Source: an uncultured Butyricicoccus sp. (GTDB lineage: Bacteria > Bacillota > Clostridia > Oscillospirales > Butyricicoccaceae). From it: DNA of 39,819 nucleotides. The translations under genes were made by a program, and so were the position numbers. Position 1 is the stretch's first letter. Each line of letters starts with the position of its first letter. The notes beneath the pieces were generated by a model. That model searched no databases and had not been told where the DNA came from. It saw only the letters and a list, made by a program, of their open reading frames with translations. The stretch is taken from assembly GCA_910584935.1 (NCBI GenBank), contig CAJUDU010000019.1, positions 1 to 39,819 of the forward strand, written 5' to 3'. This document shows positions 8,562 to 16,801 of this stretch, one piece after another.

Positions 8562-10829
8562 ATGAAGAGAAGGTTTATTGGCGGGCTGATGGCGGCTGCC
8601 CTGCTGGCAGGCACTTGCAGCGCCGTATTCCAAGACATCCAATCCCCAGAACTGGCACAGACGGCGGCTGTGCTGGAAGACTTGGGCATTATGGAAGGGG
8701 ATAAAACATCCTCTTTCGCACCGCAGCGGCAGCTTACCCGTGCGGAATTTGCAAAACTGCTAGTCAGTGCCTTTGGCATTACTGATGTGACAGCTTATAA
8801 AAATTTCACGGTATTCCCAGATGTGCCCAATTCCCATTGGGCAGCCGGTTATATCAACGCGGCAGTCAAACACGCTGATTTAAAGAAAATGGGTATTATC
8901 CATGGTTATGCTGACGGCACATTCCAACCGGATAAAGCGGTCAGCTATGGCGAAGCCTGCACTATGCTGGTGCTGATGCTTGGCTATACCACCGAAGAAA
9001 TTGGCCCTATGTGGCCTGGAGATTATATTGCCCGCGCCCAGTCAGAAGGGCTGACAGACGGCGCTTCTGTTATGACAGCAAGCAGCACCTTGACCCGTGC
9101 GGATGCTGCTGTGATGCTGCTCAATACCCTCAATACCCCTGGCAAAGAGGACAGCAAACTGATTGACCGTTTGACCTCCTCCTCCGATACGGAAAGCGCA
9201 ATTCTGCTGGCAACCAGTGAAACCGACAGTGATTTGCGCAAAAACCAAGCAAGGTTTTATACCGGTGAAGATGAACCGGTTGTCAAAATGACCGAAGGCA
9301 TTTTAGACCGTTCATTTATTGGGGTCAGCGGCACGCTGTATTACAGCAAAACCTCCAAAAACAGAGTCATTACCATGCTGCCCGATGAAGAAAGCCGGTT
9401 GGAAAATTACACGGTGCAGCGTGCAGAACGTGACCGCATTCAAACCGAAGAAGCGGAAACCCTTAAACCTGAACGCGATGTTTTAATGTATGCCGGAGGC
9501 AAAGTTGCAAAGTTTTCTGAAACCTGGTACAACCTGAAAGCCGGCGATGATATTGCTCTGCATTATGATAAAGATGGTAAATTAGCCCTGATTAGCGTGG
9601 CAGAACAAAAACTTACCGACCGCAACTTTATTTATGGCACCAAAAATGCAGTAGCAATCCCATCCGGTTATTCCATTGTTAAAAATGGGATGCGTGTATC
9701 CCAAGATTCGCTGAAAAAATATGATATTGTCACATTGGATATTGCGACGAAAACCGCGTTTGTATCTGATGTGCGTATCAGCGGCAGGTATGAAGGCGGC
9801 ACACCTTCTTTCCGCCATCCAGAAACCGCGGTTGTGCTTGGTGAAAGTTATCCGGTTTCTGCCCGTGCTGCCAGCTATTTTGACAAGTTTGATATCGATG
9901 ACCGCATTACCTTGCTGTTTGACGCACAAGGAGAAGTTGCTGCCGCACTGCCTGTCAATGAACTGCGGGCGGAAATGGTTGGCGCCTTTGTTGGCATCGA
10001 AGAAGATAAAGCGGTTGTACGGCTGCTTAATGGCAAAACCGTGCGCGGCGTGCTGGATTCCGATGACAGCCGCAACCAATATGGCAGACTGGTTTCGGTT
10101 TCGCAAAACAGCAATGGCAAAATGACGCTGGTACAGCGCAGCCTGACCAATACGCCTACCGGCAATTGGGATATCCAAGCGGGCACGCTGGGGCGCAAAC
10201 AGGTTTCCCCAGAAGTGCGTGTTTGGGAACAAGTCGCAGACCGTGCGCCAATTTATGAAACAGAAATTTCGGACTTGCCTTTTGAAACCATACAGTCAAA
10301 AGATATCCGCTATGTCCACAGCGATTCTGCTGGCATAGTATCCGCGATTGTACTGGGCGATGTAACTGGCGATGCATGGAATTATGGTTTTGCTTCCTTT
10401 ACCAGTGCCAAACTGGATGAAGACGGTACACCCACTGGCAAAGATGAAGTAACACTGCGGTATTATGACTATGAAAACAAAGCTCGGAAAGATGTTAAAT
10501 ACTGGGTATCCGAACGTCCAGAGGGCTTTTCCGGCGGACTGGTCGGCTTGCCGAAAAAAGCGGAAGAAAGTGAAGCACAGCAAAAACTGGCTTTCATTAA
10601 CTTAACCCGGGTGGATTCCGTCCGGCTGGATGCTTTTGACGGCGAAGATGGCGTGCGCACTTCCGCAGGCTATTACCCGCTTTCGGATGAAGTACAAGTC
10701 TATGTCGGCAACCGGCAGCAGCAATATATCACATTGGATGAGGCCAAAGCAAATTATGATTCTTTTACGCTGTATGCCGAGCGCACCCCTGAAAAAGGCG
10801 GGAAAATCCGTGTAATTATGGTAAACTAA
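8562..10829 (+). CDS. S-layer homology (SLH) domain surface protein
   Basis: The 755-residue protein begins with a Sec signal peptide (MKRRFIGGLMAAALLAGTCSA). Three SLH-like repeats follow at about 20-70, 75-145 and 145-205, with the expected pieces GIMEGDKTSSFAPQRQLTRA, FPDVPNSHWA, GYADGTFQPDKAVSYGEA and LTRADAAVMLLNTL. SLH domains hold proteins to pyruvylated cell-wall polymer in Gram-positive bacteria or to peptidoglycan in some diderms. The remaining 550 residues are rich in beta-strand-like sequence and match no family I recognise. The gene is last in the exporter operon, 18 bases after the permease, and ends before two strong hairpins. The context suggests an outer partner that joins the adaptor to the wall, but this is inference. 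Confidence 0.9.
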   Translation: MKRRFIGGLMAAALLAGTCSAVFQDIQSPELAQTAAVLEDLGIMEGDKTSSFAPQRQLTRAEFAKLLVSAFGITDVTAYKNFTVFPDVPNSHWAAGYINAAVKHADLKKMGIIHGYADGTFQPDKAVSYGEACTMLVLMLGYTTEEIGPMWPGDYIARAQSEGLTDGASVMTASSTLTRADAAVMLLNTLNTPGKEDSKLIDRLTSSSDTESAILLATSETDSDLRKNQARFYTGEDEPVVKMTEGILDRSFIGVSGTLYYSKTSKNRVITMLPDEESRLENYTVQRAERDRIQTEEAETLKPERDVLMYAGGKVAKFSETWYNLKAGDDIALHYDKDGKLALISVAEQKLTDRNFIYGTKNAVAIPSGYSIVKNGMRVSQDSLKKYDIVTLDIATKTAFVSDVRISGRYEGGTPSFRHPETAVVLGESYPVSARAASYFDKFDIDDRITLLFDAQGEVAAALPVNELRAEMVGAFVGIEEDKAVVRLLNGKTVRGVLDSDDSRNQYGRLVSVSQNSNGKMTLVQRSLTNTPTGNWDIQAGTLGRKQVSPEVRVWEQVADRAPIYETEISDLPFETIQSKDIRYVHSDSAGIVSAIVLGDVTGDAWNYGFASFTSAKLDEDGTPTGKDEVTLRYYDYENKARKDVKYWVSERPEGFSGGLVGLPKKAEESEAQQKLAFINLTRVDSVRLDAFDGEDGVRTSAGYYPLSDEVQVYVGNRQQQYITLDEAKANYDSFTLYAERTPEKGGKIRVIMVN

Positions 10830-10840
10830 ATAATCTAAGC

Positions 10841-10884
10841 AAAAGCCCTGCCCTGCCGGGATACTGGCTGTGGCAGGGCTTTTT
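10841..10884 (+). terminator. Rho-independent terminator of the exporter operon
   Basis: AAAAGCCCTGCC pairs with GGCAGGGCTTTT around a 19-base loop that can itself fold, followed by a T run. It starts 12 bases after the SLH gene stop. Confidence 0.85.
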
Positions 10885-10887
10885 ATG

Positions 10888-10928
10888 CCACCCTGCACAC
10901 GCCTCTGCGTGCAAGGTGGTACTTTTTT
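10888..10928 (+). terminator. Second, tandem terminator hairpin
   Basis: CCACCCTGCAC pairs with GTGCAAGGTGG (two opposed mismatched bases) and is followed by TACTTTTTTA. It lies immediately after the first terminator and backs it up. The rest of the gap, to 11174, holds a TATAAT at 11033-11038 without a convincing -35; it may be part of the promoter of the sugar operon. Confidence 0.65.
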
Positions 10929-11174
10929 ATGCATTCTGCATAATCGGACGCGTATTTTTTTAGAAGTATGATAGGATTACAAAAGTATGCGATAAGAATC
11001 TGCATTGCAAATCCTGCGCCGCAGAATTATACTATAATCAATCAATAAACAGTATGCAACTTTCAAGTGGATTTATGGCGCCAATCCGTATCGTTTGCCG
11101 CTGTTTTTCGCAAAATACCAAGGGAAAAGAAAAAACTTTTTATGGAAATCAATAGAAGGAAGGAAGCATGACTT

Positions 11175-12185
11175 ATGAAACATTTGGCGAAAAAAATGAT
11201 AGCTTTTCTGATGTGCGGCACAATGGCACTCGCTGCCGGCTGCGGCAATAACGGTGGTTCTGGCACATCTTCTGGTTCTGGCAATGCTGGCGGTTCCAAT
11301 TCATCTGCTTCCGGCGGTGGCGGAAAAGTCGTTGGCGTTATCCTGAACCATACCCAAGACGTCTTTATGAAAAATGTAGAACGCGGCGTCAAAGAAGCTG
11401 CTGAAAAATATCCGGATTTGGATATCAAGATTGTAGAAAGCGGCCAAGATCCCGCGAAACAGCTTTCCCAGGTTGAAGAATTTATCTCCGAAAAAGTGGA
11501 TATCATTGCGCTCAACCCAACCAACCAGGAAGCAAGCGCAACCGCAATTGATGAAGCTGAAAAAGCTGGCATCCCGATTTTCACGTTCAACACCACTTCC
11601 ACTGATGAAGCGCAGGCAAAATGTGTAACTTATGTCGGTTCTGACGCAATCGAATCCGGGCGCATTCAAGGGCGGTATGTTGCCGAAGAAATTCTCCATG
11701 GCAAGGGCAAAATTGCTTATATCCAAGGGATTGTTGGCCATCAAGCACAGATTGACCGTGAAAAGGGTCTTCAGGAAATCCTTGCGGATTACCCGGATAT
11801 TGAAATTGTTTTGGACGGCGCCGCAAACTTTATGCAGGATGAAGCCATGCAGCTGACCGAAAACTGGCTCCAGTCTGGCAATGATATTGATGTGATTGTC
11901 TGCCAGGGCAGCGATATGGCATATGGCGCATACCTTGCGCTGCAAGACGCCAACAAAGTCGGTGAAATCGCGATTTCCGCCATTGATATGTCTGATGATG
12001 TTGCTAAGTGCATTGCGGATGGTTCCATTGCAAACTCTGTGTTCCAAGATGCCATTGGGCAGGGCAAAGGCGCGATTGAATACGCGGACAAAATCCTGAA
12101 AGGCGAACAGGTTGAAACCTATATTGATATCCCTTATGAACTCGTCACCAAGGATAACCTGGCTGATTACGACGGGCGGTATTAA
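11175..12185 (+). CDS. Sugar ABC transporter substrate-binding lipoprotein (RbsB-like)
   Basis: A lipoprotein signal peptide ends in the lipobox LAAGC (C23), followed by a Gly/Ser-rich linker and a type I periplasmic-binding fold of about 290 residues (GVILNHTQDVFMKNVERGVK at the start; later YVGSDAIESGRIQGRYVAEE and the hinge strand VIVCQGSDMAYGAYLALQDA). These are features of the ribose/galactose/autoinducer-2-type family (Peripla_BP_4). The protein sits outside the membrane and hands a sugar or related ligand to the permease at 13765. The exact ligand cannot be assigned. GGAAGGAAG lies upstream of the ATG. A stable hairpin (12201-12228) follows, as often seen where the binding protein is made in excess. 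Confidence 0.92.
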   Translation: MKHLAKKMIAFLMCGTMALAAGCGNNGGSGTSSGSGNAGGSNSSASGGGGKVVGVILNHTQDVFMKNVERGVKEAAEKYPDLDIKIVESGQDPAKQLSQVEEFISEKVDIIALNPTNQEASATAIDEAEKAGIPIFTFNTTSTDEAQAKCVTYVGSDAIESGRIQGRYVAEEILHGKGKIAYIQGIVGHQAQIDREKGLQEILADYPDIEIVLDGAANFMQDEAMQLTENWLQSGNDIDVIVCQGSDMAYGAYLALQDANKVGEIAISAIDMSDDVAKCIADGSIANSVFQDAIGQGKGAIEYADKILKGEQVETYIDIPYELVTKDNLADYDGRY

Positions 12186-12200
12186 GCACTAGGACACTAT

Positions 12201-12228
12201 GCAGCCGGTGCGGTCTGGCACCGGCTGC
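12201..12228 (+). promoter_or_regulatory. Intercistronic hairpin after the binding-protein gene
   Basis: GCAGCCGGTGC pairs perfectly with GCACCGGCTGC around a 6-base loop. No T run follows, so it is more likely an mRNA-stabilising or partly attenuating stem than a full terminator. It would raise the binding protein over the ATPase and permease. Confidence 0.6.
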
Positions 12229-12248
12229 CTGCCATAAACGAAAGGGGG

Positions 12249-13775
12249 ATGCCCGTGAACAGGCAGGATTATGTACTTGAAATGCTGGAAGTCAGCAAAG
12301 GCTTTCCCGGTGTGCAGGCGCTGGACAAAGTCACCCTGCGTGTGAAAAAGGGGGAAGTCCATGCGCTGATGGGCGAAAACGGCGCAGGGAAATCCACCCT
12401 GATGAAAATCCTGGACGGCATTTACAAACCGGACAGCGGCAAGATAAATCTGCATGGGGAACAAGTCAGCATCCGCAATCCACATGACGCAATCCAAAAA
12501 GGGATTGCCATGATCCATCAGGAATTAAGCCCTGTGCCCGCGATGACCATTGCGGAAAATATTTTTCTTGGGCGCGAATGCCACTGGCATGGCTTTGTCG
12601 ATAAAAAACGGATGCTTCGGGAAACCGGCGAACTGCTTACTCAAATGGGTTTTGATTTAGACCCGGCAGCACAGATGGACAGTTTATCTATTTCTGGTTG
12701 TCAATTGGTTGAAATTGCAAAAGCGGTTTCGTATCATGCCGATGTGATTATTATGGATGAACCATCTTCCGCCATCACCGAAAATGAAGTGGCAAAACTA
12801 TTCCAAATCATCCGGAACTTAACCGCCGAAGGCGTATCAGTGATTTATATCACCCATAAAATGGATGAAGTGTTCCAGATTGCAGACAGCGCAACCGTCA
12901 TTCGGGATGGGCATTATATTGATTCCCGCCCAATTGGTGAATTTACACCCGAAACGCTGGTCAATATGCTGGTTGGGCGTGAGCTGAAAGCTGTTTACCC
13001 CAAAGAAACTGTGCCAATTGGCGACGTCCTGCTGGAGGCCTCTGGGCTGACCCGCAAAAAGCAATATGAGAATGTATCCTTTACCCTGCGGCGCGGGGAA
13101 ATCCTTGGCGTTGCCGGGCTTGTCGGTGCGGGACGCACCGAAGTCTTTGAATCAGTTGCCGGACTGACCCGCCCGGACAGCGGTGAAATCCGCATGAATA
13201 GCAATCGTTTAGACATCCGCAGTCCACGCGACGCCATTCGCAATCATATCGTCATTGCAACAGAAGACCGCAAAGGGACAGGGCTTTGTTTGGGGCTGAA
13301 AATCCGCGATAATATCATGGCGGAAGTCTATACCGACCGTTTTCCAAATGGTTTTGTATCTGAAAAAACCGTGGCGGAAACCTGTAATGCCGAAATGGGC
13401 AAATTCAATATCAAAGCGCCCAGCATCAATCAGAAAGTGGGCAATTTATCCGGCGGCAACCAGCAAAAAGTCGTCTTGTCCAAAGTGCTGCTGACTGATC
13501 CGGAAGTGGTCATTTTTGATGAACCAACCCGCGGTATTGACGTCGGCGCAAAATCTGAAATCTATAAAATCATGGTAGATTTAGCGCGTGCCGGCAAAGG
13601 TGTTGTCATGATTTCATCTGAATTGCCAGAAATCCTTGGCATGAGCGACCGCATTATGGTCATGTGCCATGGGCAGGTTGCCGGGTTCTTGGACAGCGGC
13701 GTTTCACAGGAAGAAGTATTCCGTATGGCATGTGGGCAAACCGGGCAAGAAGGGGGCGAATCCTTTGGAAAATAA
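12249..13775 (+). CDS. Sugar ABC transporter ATPase with two nucleotide-binding domains (RbsA/MglA-like)
   Basis: The 508-residue protein contains two ABC domains in tandem. Domain 1 has Walker A GENGAGKST, Walker B VIIMDEPSSAI and switch histidine in YITHKMDEV. Its signature LSISGCQLVEIAKA is odd, since GC stands where the family usually has two polar residues. Domain 2 has the family's degenerate Walker A (GLVGAGRTE), a good signature (LSGGNQQKVVLSK) and FDEPTRGIDVGAK. This asymmetry is normal for carbohydrate-uptake (CUT2) transporters. Start: ATG at 12249 after AAAGGGGG; a GTG six bases later is an alternative. The 3' end overlaps the permease start by 11 bases. Confidence 0.93.
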   Translation: MPVNRQDYVLEMLEVSKGFPGVQALDKVTLRVKKGEVHALMGENGAGKSTLMKILDGIYKPDSGKINLHGEQVSIRNPHDAIQKGIAMIHQELSPVPAMTIAENIFLGRECHWHGFVDKKRMLRETGELLTQMGFDLDPAAQMDSLSISGCQLVEIAKAVSYHADVIIMDEPSSAITENEVAKLFQIIRNLTAEGVSVIYITHKMDEVFQIADSATVIRDGHYIDSRPIGEFTPETLVNMLVGRELKAVYPKETVPIGDVLLEASGLTRKKQYENVSFTLRRGEILGVAGLVGAGRTEVFESVAGLTRPDSGEIRMNSNRLDIRSPRDAIRNHIVIATEDRKGTGLCLGLKIRDNIMAEVYTDRFPNGFVSEKTVAETCNAEMGKFNIKAPSINQKVGNLSGGNQQKVVLSKVLLTDPEVVIFDEPTRGIDVGAKSEIYKIMVDLARAGKGVVMISSELPEILGMSDRIMVMCHGQVAGFLDSGVSQEEVFRMACGQTGQEGGESFGK

Positions 13776-14715
13776 AAAAAATCGCACGCGAGAACTGATT
13801 GGACAGTTCAAAATTGTCCTAATTTTTCTTGCGATGTGCATTATCCTGACCATTTTAAAACCAACATTCTTTTCTGTAAGCAATATCATCAATGTACTCC
13901 GGCAGATTTCCATTATCGCGATTATCTCCATGGGGTCAACAATGATTATCATTTCCGGCGGCATTGACCTTTCTCCTGGCTCTATCGCGGGTGTGACAGG
14001 CATTATCGCTGCCATGCTGTCCTCAAGCGGGATGCCTGTGATTGTCCCTGTGCTGGCTGGCCTGCTTGCCGGGGCACTGTGTGGACTGTTTAACGGTGCC
14101 ATTATCGCAAAAGGCAATATCCCACCTTTTATCGTCACCCTTGGCATGATGACCATTGGGCGCGGGCTGGCATATGTGCTTTCTGACGGCAAACCGATTT
14201 CCGGACTGTCCTCTTCATTCCTGGTGCTGGGGCGCAGCAGCGTGATGGGCATCCCTGTGCCAATTATTGTGATGGTACTTGCCGTTTTGCTCACCTGGAT
14301 GATTATGGACAAACGGGTTTTTGGTAAACACGTCTATGCGCTGGGCGGCAATGAAAATGCTGCGCGTGTATCCGGCGTCAATGTTGACCTGGTAAAAATC
14401 AAAGTATATGTTTTTGCCGGGCTAATGGCAGGGCTTGGCGGCGTTGTGCTTGCCTCCCGTATTGCAACCGGACACCCAAACAGCGGTGACGGTTATGAAA
14501 TGGACGCGATTGCGTCAACGGTTATCGGCGGCACCAGTCTTTCGGGCGGTGTTGGGACAATTGGCGGTACCGTTGTTGGCGCACTGATTATCGGTGTATT
14601 AAACAATGGGCTGGATTTGCTGGGTGTTTCCGCATACTACCAGCAGATTGCAAAAGGTTTAATCATCATTGCCGCGGTGCTGATGGACCAGAAAACAAAA
14701 AGTAAAACAAATTGA
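13765..14715 (+). CDS. Sugar ABC transporter permease (RbsC-like)
   Basis: I choose the TTG at 13765, preceded by AAGGGGGCG at a proper distance, giving 316 residues, the normal RbsC length. Starting further upstream would add an odd basic tail lying inside the ATPase gene. The protein is very hydrophobic, with eight to ten helices, and carries the family segments GGIDLSPGSIAGVTG, GLFNGAIIAKGNIPPFIVTL, ALGGNENAARVSGVN (cytoplasmic coupling loop) and STVIGGTSLSGGVGTIGGTV. It forms the membrane channel of the importer encoded by 11175-14715. Translation is probably coupled to the upstream ATPase through the 11-base overlap. Confidence 0.92.
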   Translation: MENKKNRTRELIGQFKIVLIFLAMCIILTILKPTFFSVSNIINVLRQISIIAIISMGSTMIIISGGIDLSPGSIAGVTGIIAAMLSSSGMPVIVPVLAGLLAGALCGLFNGAIIAKGNIPPFIVTLGMMTIGRGLAYVLSDGKPISGLSSSFLVLGRSSVMGIPVPIIVMVLAVLLTWMIMDKRVFGKHVYALGGNENAARVSGVNVDLVKIKVYVFAGLMAGLGGVVLASRIATGHPNSGDGYEMDAIASTVIGGTSLSGGVGTIGGTVVGALIIGVLNNGLDLLGVSAYYQQIAKGLIIIAAVLMDQKTKSKTN

Positions 14716-14722
14716 GGTGCAT

Positions 14723-15808
14723 ATGATGGAAATGACTTCACGAGAACGCTTGACCTGCTTATTTGAGGGCGGCACACCAGACCGAATGGGTTCTTCCTTT
14801 TTGATTAACCCATACTATACCAATTCATTGCCCGGCAAGCCCGACCCAATTGAATTTATGAAAGAGCTTGGCGCGGATATCTTAGACCGTGACTGTCCAC
14901 TGCCTTATGAAAAGGTTTATACCGGCGGCGTGACTTATGAGGAAATTTATAAAGATGGGGAAACCCGCCGCATCTTTGAAACGCCAGTTGGTTCGGTATA
15001 TGAATCTTATGCCGGCAAAATGGCATGGGGGGATATCCCATTTAAAACCACCAGCTACATCAAAACCATTGAGGATTATAAAATCCTGCAATATGTATTT
15101 GAACATACCGAATTTAAACCAAGTTATGATTGGTTTGAAGAACGTGACAAAATGATTGGTGACCATGGCATTGTGGTGCCGCAGGCAACCGAGTTCCGTT
15201 CTTCTCTGGAATATCTGAGCGAAGATGACGTCCAGCGCACCACCTTTGATATGATGGATTATCCGGAAGTTGTTGGGGAATTTTTATCCGTACTGCGCGA
15301 AAAAAATATCGAAGCGACCAAAATTGCGGTAGAAAGCCCTGCGAAATATTTTAACATTTGGGAGGATTCTTCTACTACCCTGCTTTCCCCGGCACTGTTT
15401 GAAGAATATGTACTGCCTGAGTTCGCGGAATTTACAAAAATTATCAACAGCGCGGGCAAGCAACTAATCCACCATGCCTGTGGACATATCAAAGCGCTGC
15501 TGCCGCTGATGGCAACCGAAAATGTTGCCGCGTTTGAATCGCTGACCCCAGTTTCCACCGGCAACATTCAAATGTGTGATTGTGCCGCGGCATGGGGCGA
15601 TAAATTCCTGATGATTGGCGGGTTAGACCCGATGTTCCTCATCCAGTGCAGCGAAGCGGAACTGACCGATTATCTGGAAACTACCATTGCGCAAATGGGT
15701 GATTTGCGGCATAAATGGATTATCGCAAACGGCGATTCCCTGCCGCCAAATGTATCGCCAGACAAACTGCGCCTGGTCATTGAAATTGCCAAAAACCATA
15801 AGTTTTAA
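14723..15808 (+). CDS. Uroporphyrinogen decarboxylase-family protein, MtaA/corrinoid-methyltransferase-like
   Basis: The roughly 361-residue protein is a full-length URO-D superfamily member. The N-terminus (TSRERLTCLFEGGTPDRM) is typical of the methyltransferase branch. HHACGH, in the C-terminal half, contains the His-X-Cys pair that binds zinc in MtaA-type methylcobamide:thiol methyltransferases. The third zinc cysteine, usually in a GCxxPxxTP segment near the end, appears as aspartate here (NGDSLPPNVSPDKL). GAGG lies before two adjacent ATG codons (14723 and 14726); either may be used. It is the last gene of the sugar ABC operon, eight bases after the permease, so it probably acts on the imported compound or its methylated form. 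The reaction remains a guess. Confidence 0.82.
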   Translation: MMEMTSRERLTCLFEGGTPDRMGSSFLINPYYTNSLPGKPDPIEFMKELGADILDRDCPLPYEKVYTGGVTYEEIYKDGETRRIFETPVGSVYESYAGKMAWGDIPFKTTSYIKTIEDYKILQYVFEHTEFKPSYDWFEERDKMIGDHGIVVPQATEFRSSLEYLSEDDVQRTTFDMMDYPEVVGEFLSVLREKNIEATKIAVESPAKYFNIWEDSSTTLLSPALFEEYVLPEFAEFTKIINSAGKQLIHHACGHIKALLPLMATENVAAFESLTPVSTGNIQMCDCAAAWGDKFLMIGGLDPMFLIQCSEAELTDYLETTIAQMGDLRHKWIIANGDSLPPNVSPDKLRLVIEIAKNHKF

Positions 15809-15833
15809 TCTTCTTTCTTCTTTTCTCCAAGGG

Positions 15834-15870
15834 AAAACCCCTGCATTTTCAAAGGAATGCAGGGGCTTTT
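15834..15870. terminator. Bidirectional terminator between the sugar operon and the AraC gene
   Basis: AAAACCCCTGCATT pairs with AATGCAGGGGCTTTT around an 8-base loop. A T run follows on the plus strand, and the A run before it gives a T run on the minus strand. The stop codon and last codons of the convergent AraC gene lie inside the stem, so the two transcription units share it. Confidence 0.85.
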
Positions 15871-16736
15871 TCGCTGTATTTGACCAGTTTGCGATAATAG
15901 CGCGGGGAAATACCAACCCGTTCAGTAAAAACGGCTGTGAATGCGGCTTCATTGCCGTAGCCGGATAAATAAGCAATTTCCCGGACGGTTTCGCTGGTGG
16001 AAGATAATAACGTTTTAGCGCGTTCCAGCCGCTGTAAAATAATATATTCATACGGAGGGATGCCTACCGCATGACGGAAAATACGTGAAAAATGTGATGC
16101 ACTTAAACCAACATGCTGCGCCAGCCCATCCACGGTAAGCTGTTCATGCAAATGCAAATGGATATAGTTTACTGCCTGGTCAATTTGGGAAGTTGCGCGC
16201 TGTTTTTCCGGGTGAGGCAATAAAATCCGGCATAGCATATCATGCAGGTTTTTAGAGCGTTCAATTTCATCGGACACATTAAACCGCGCACAACTTTCCA
16301 CGATTTTGCAGCTCATTTGATATAAGCTGTCCTGTCCGCTGGCTGAAAAGACACTGCCATTATTTTTCCGGATTTCATGAAAGAAATCGGCAGCATTTGC
16401 ACCGTCAAAATGAATCCAGATAAATTCTAAATCACTGGTCGCATGGTATTCATGCGGGTCATGGCAGTCAATCAATACCACATTGCCCGCAGAAGCGGTA
16501 TAATCGCGCTGATTTAGCCGCAGCGCCATCCGTCCTGAACGAATATAGAAAAATAAGAATGTCTGCCGCCCGGAAACCCGCCCAATTTCCGAAGCGCCAT
16601 TGAAATAATATTCTGTATTGCAATAATAATGCCCACAACGAGTGACATAATACAGCAGTGAATGCGCTAAATTTGAAGGTATGGTAAAATATCTGACCGA
16701 TTGTGGCAATACACCCGGTTCACGAATCCGTTCCAT
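15849..16736 (-). CDS. AraC-family transcriptional regulator with cupin-like sensor domain
   Basis: I start at the ATG at 16736, preceded by GGAAAGGCGG. The 295-residue protein has an N-terminal cupin-like domain (about 30-150, with FFYIRSGRMALRL and LIDCHDPHEYHATSDLEFIW) and a C-terminal double helix-turn-helix (about 190-290, with HVGLSASHFSRIFRHAVGIP and REIAYLSGYGNEAAFTAVFT). The architecture is that of AraC-type sugar-response regulators. It lies convergent to the sugar ABC operon ending at 15808, the likely target. It is also 65 bases downstream of, and co-directional with, the FtsK-like gene, so read-through from that operon is possible. The regulated promoter and ligand are not shown by the sequence. 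Confidence 0.92.
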   Translation of the reverse strand: MERIREPGVLPQSVRYFTIPSNLAHSLLYYVTRCGHYYCNTEYYFNGASEIGRVSGRQTFLFFYIRSGRMALRLNQRDYTASAGNVVLIDCHDPHEYHATSDLEFIWIHFDGANAADFFHEIRKNNGSVFSASGQDSLYQMSCKIVESCARFNVSDEIERSKNLHDMLCRILLPHPEKQRATSQIDQAVNYIHLHLHEQLTVDGLAQHVGLSASHFSRIFRHAVGIPPYEYIILQRLERAKTLLSSTSETVREIAYLSGYGNEAAFTAVFTERVGISPRYYRKLVKYSEKAPAFL

Positions 16737-16801
16737 CCATTTGCCGCCTTTCCACCAAAAGAGTATCCTTTTTTTCAGTGTAAAGGTTTGGGAAAGGCTT
16801 G

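Noticed and set aside
11005..11038. TTGCAA/TATAAT pair as the promoter of the sugar operon
   Set aside because: The spacer is 22 bases, too long for a standard promoter; the -10 alone may be used.
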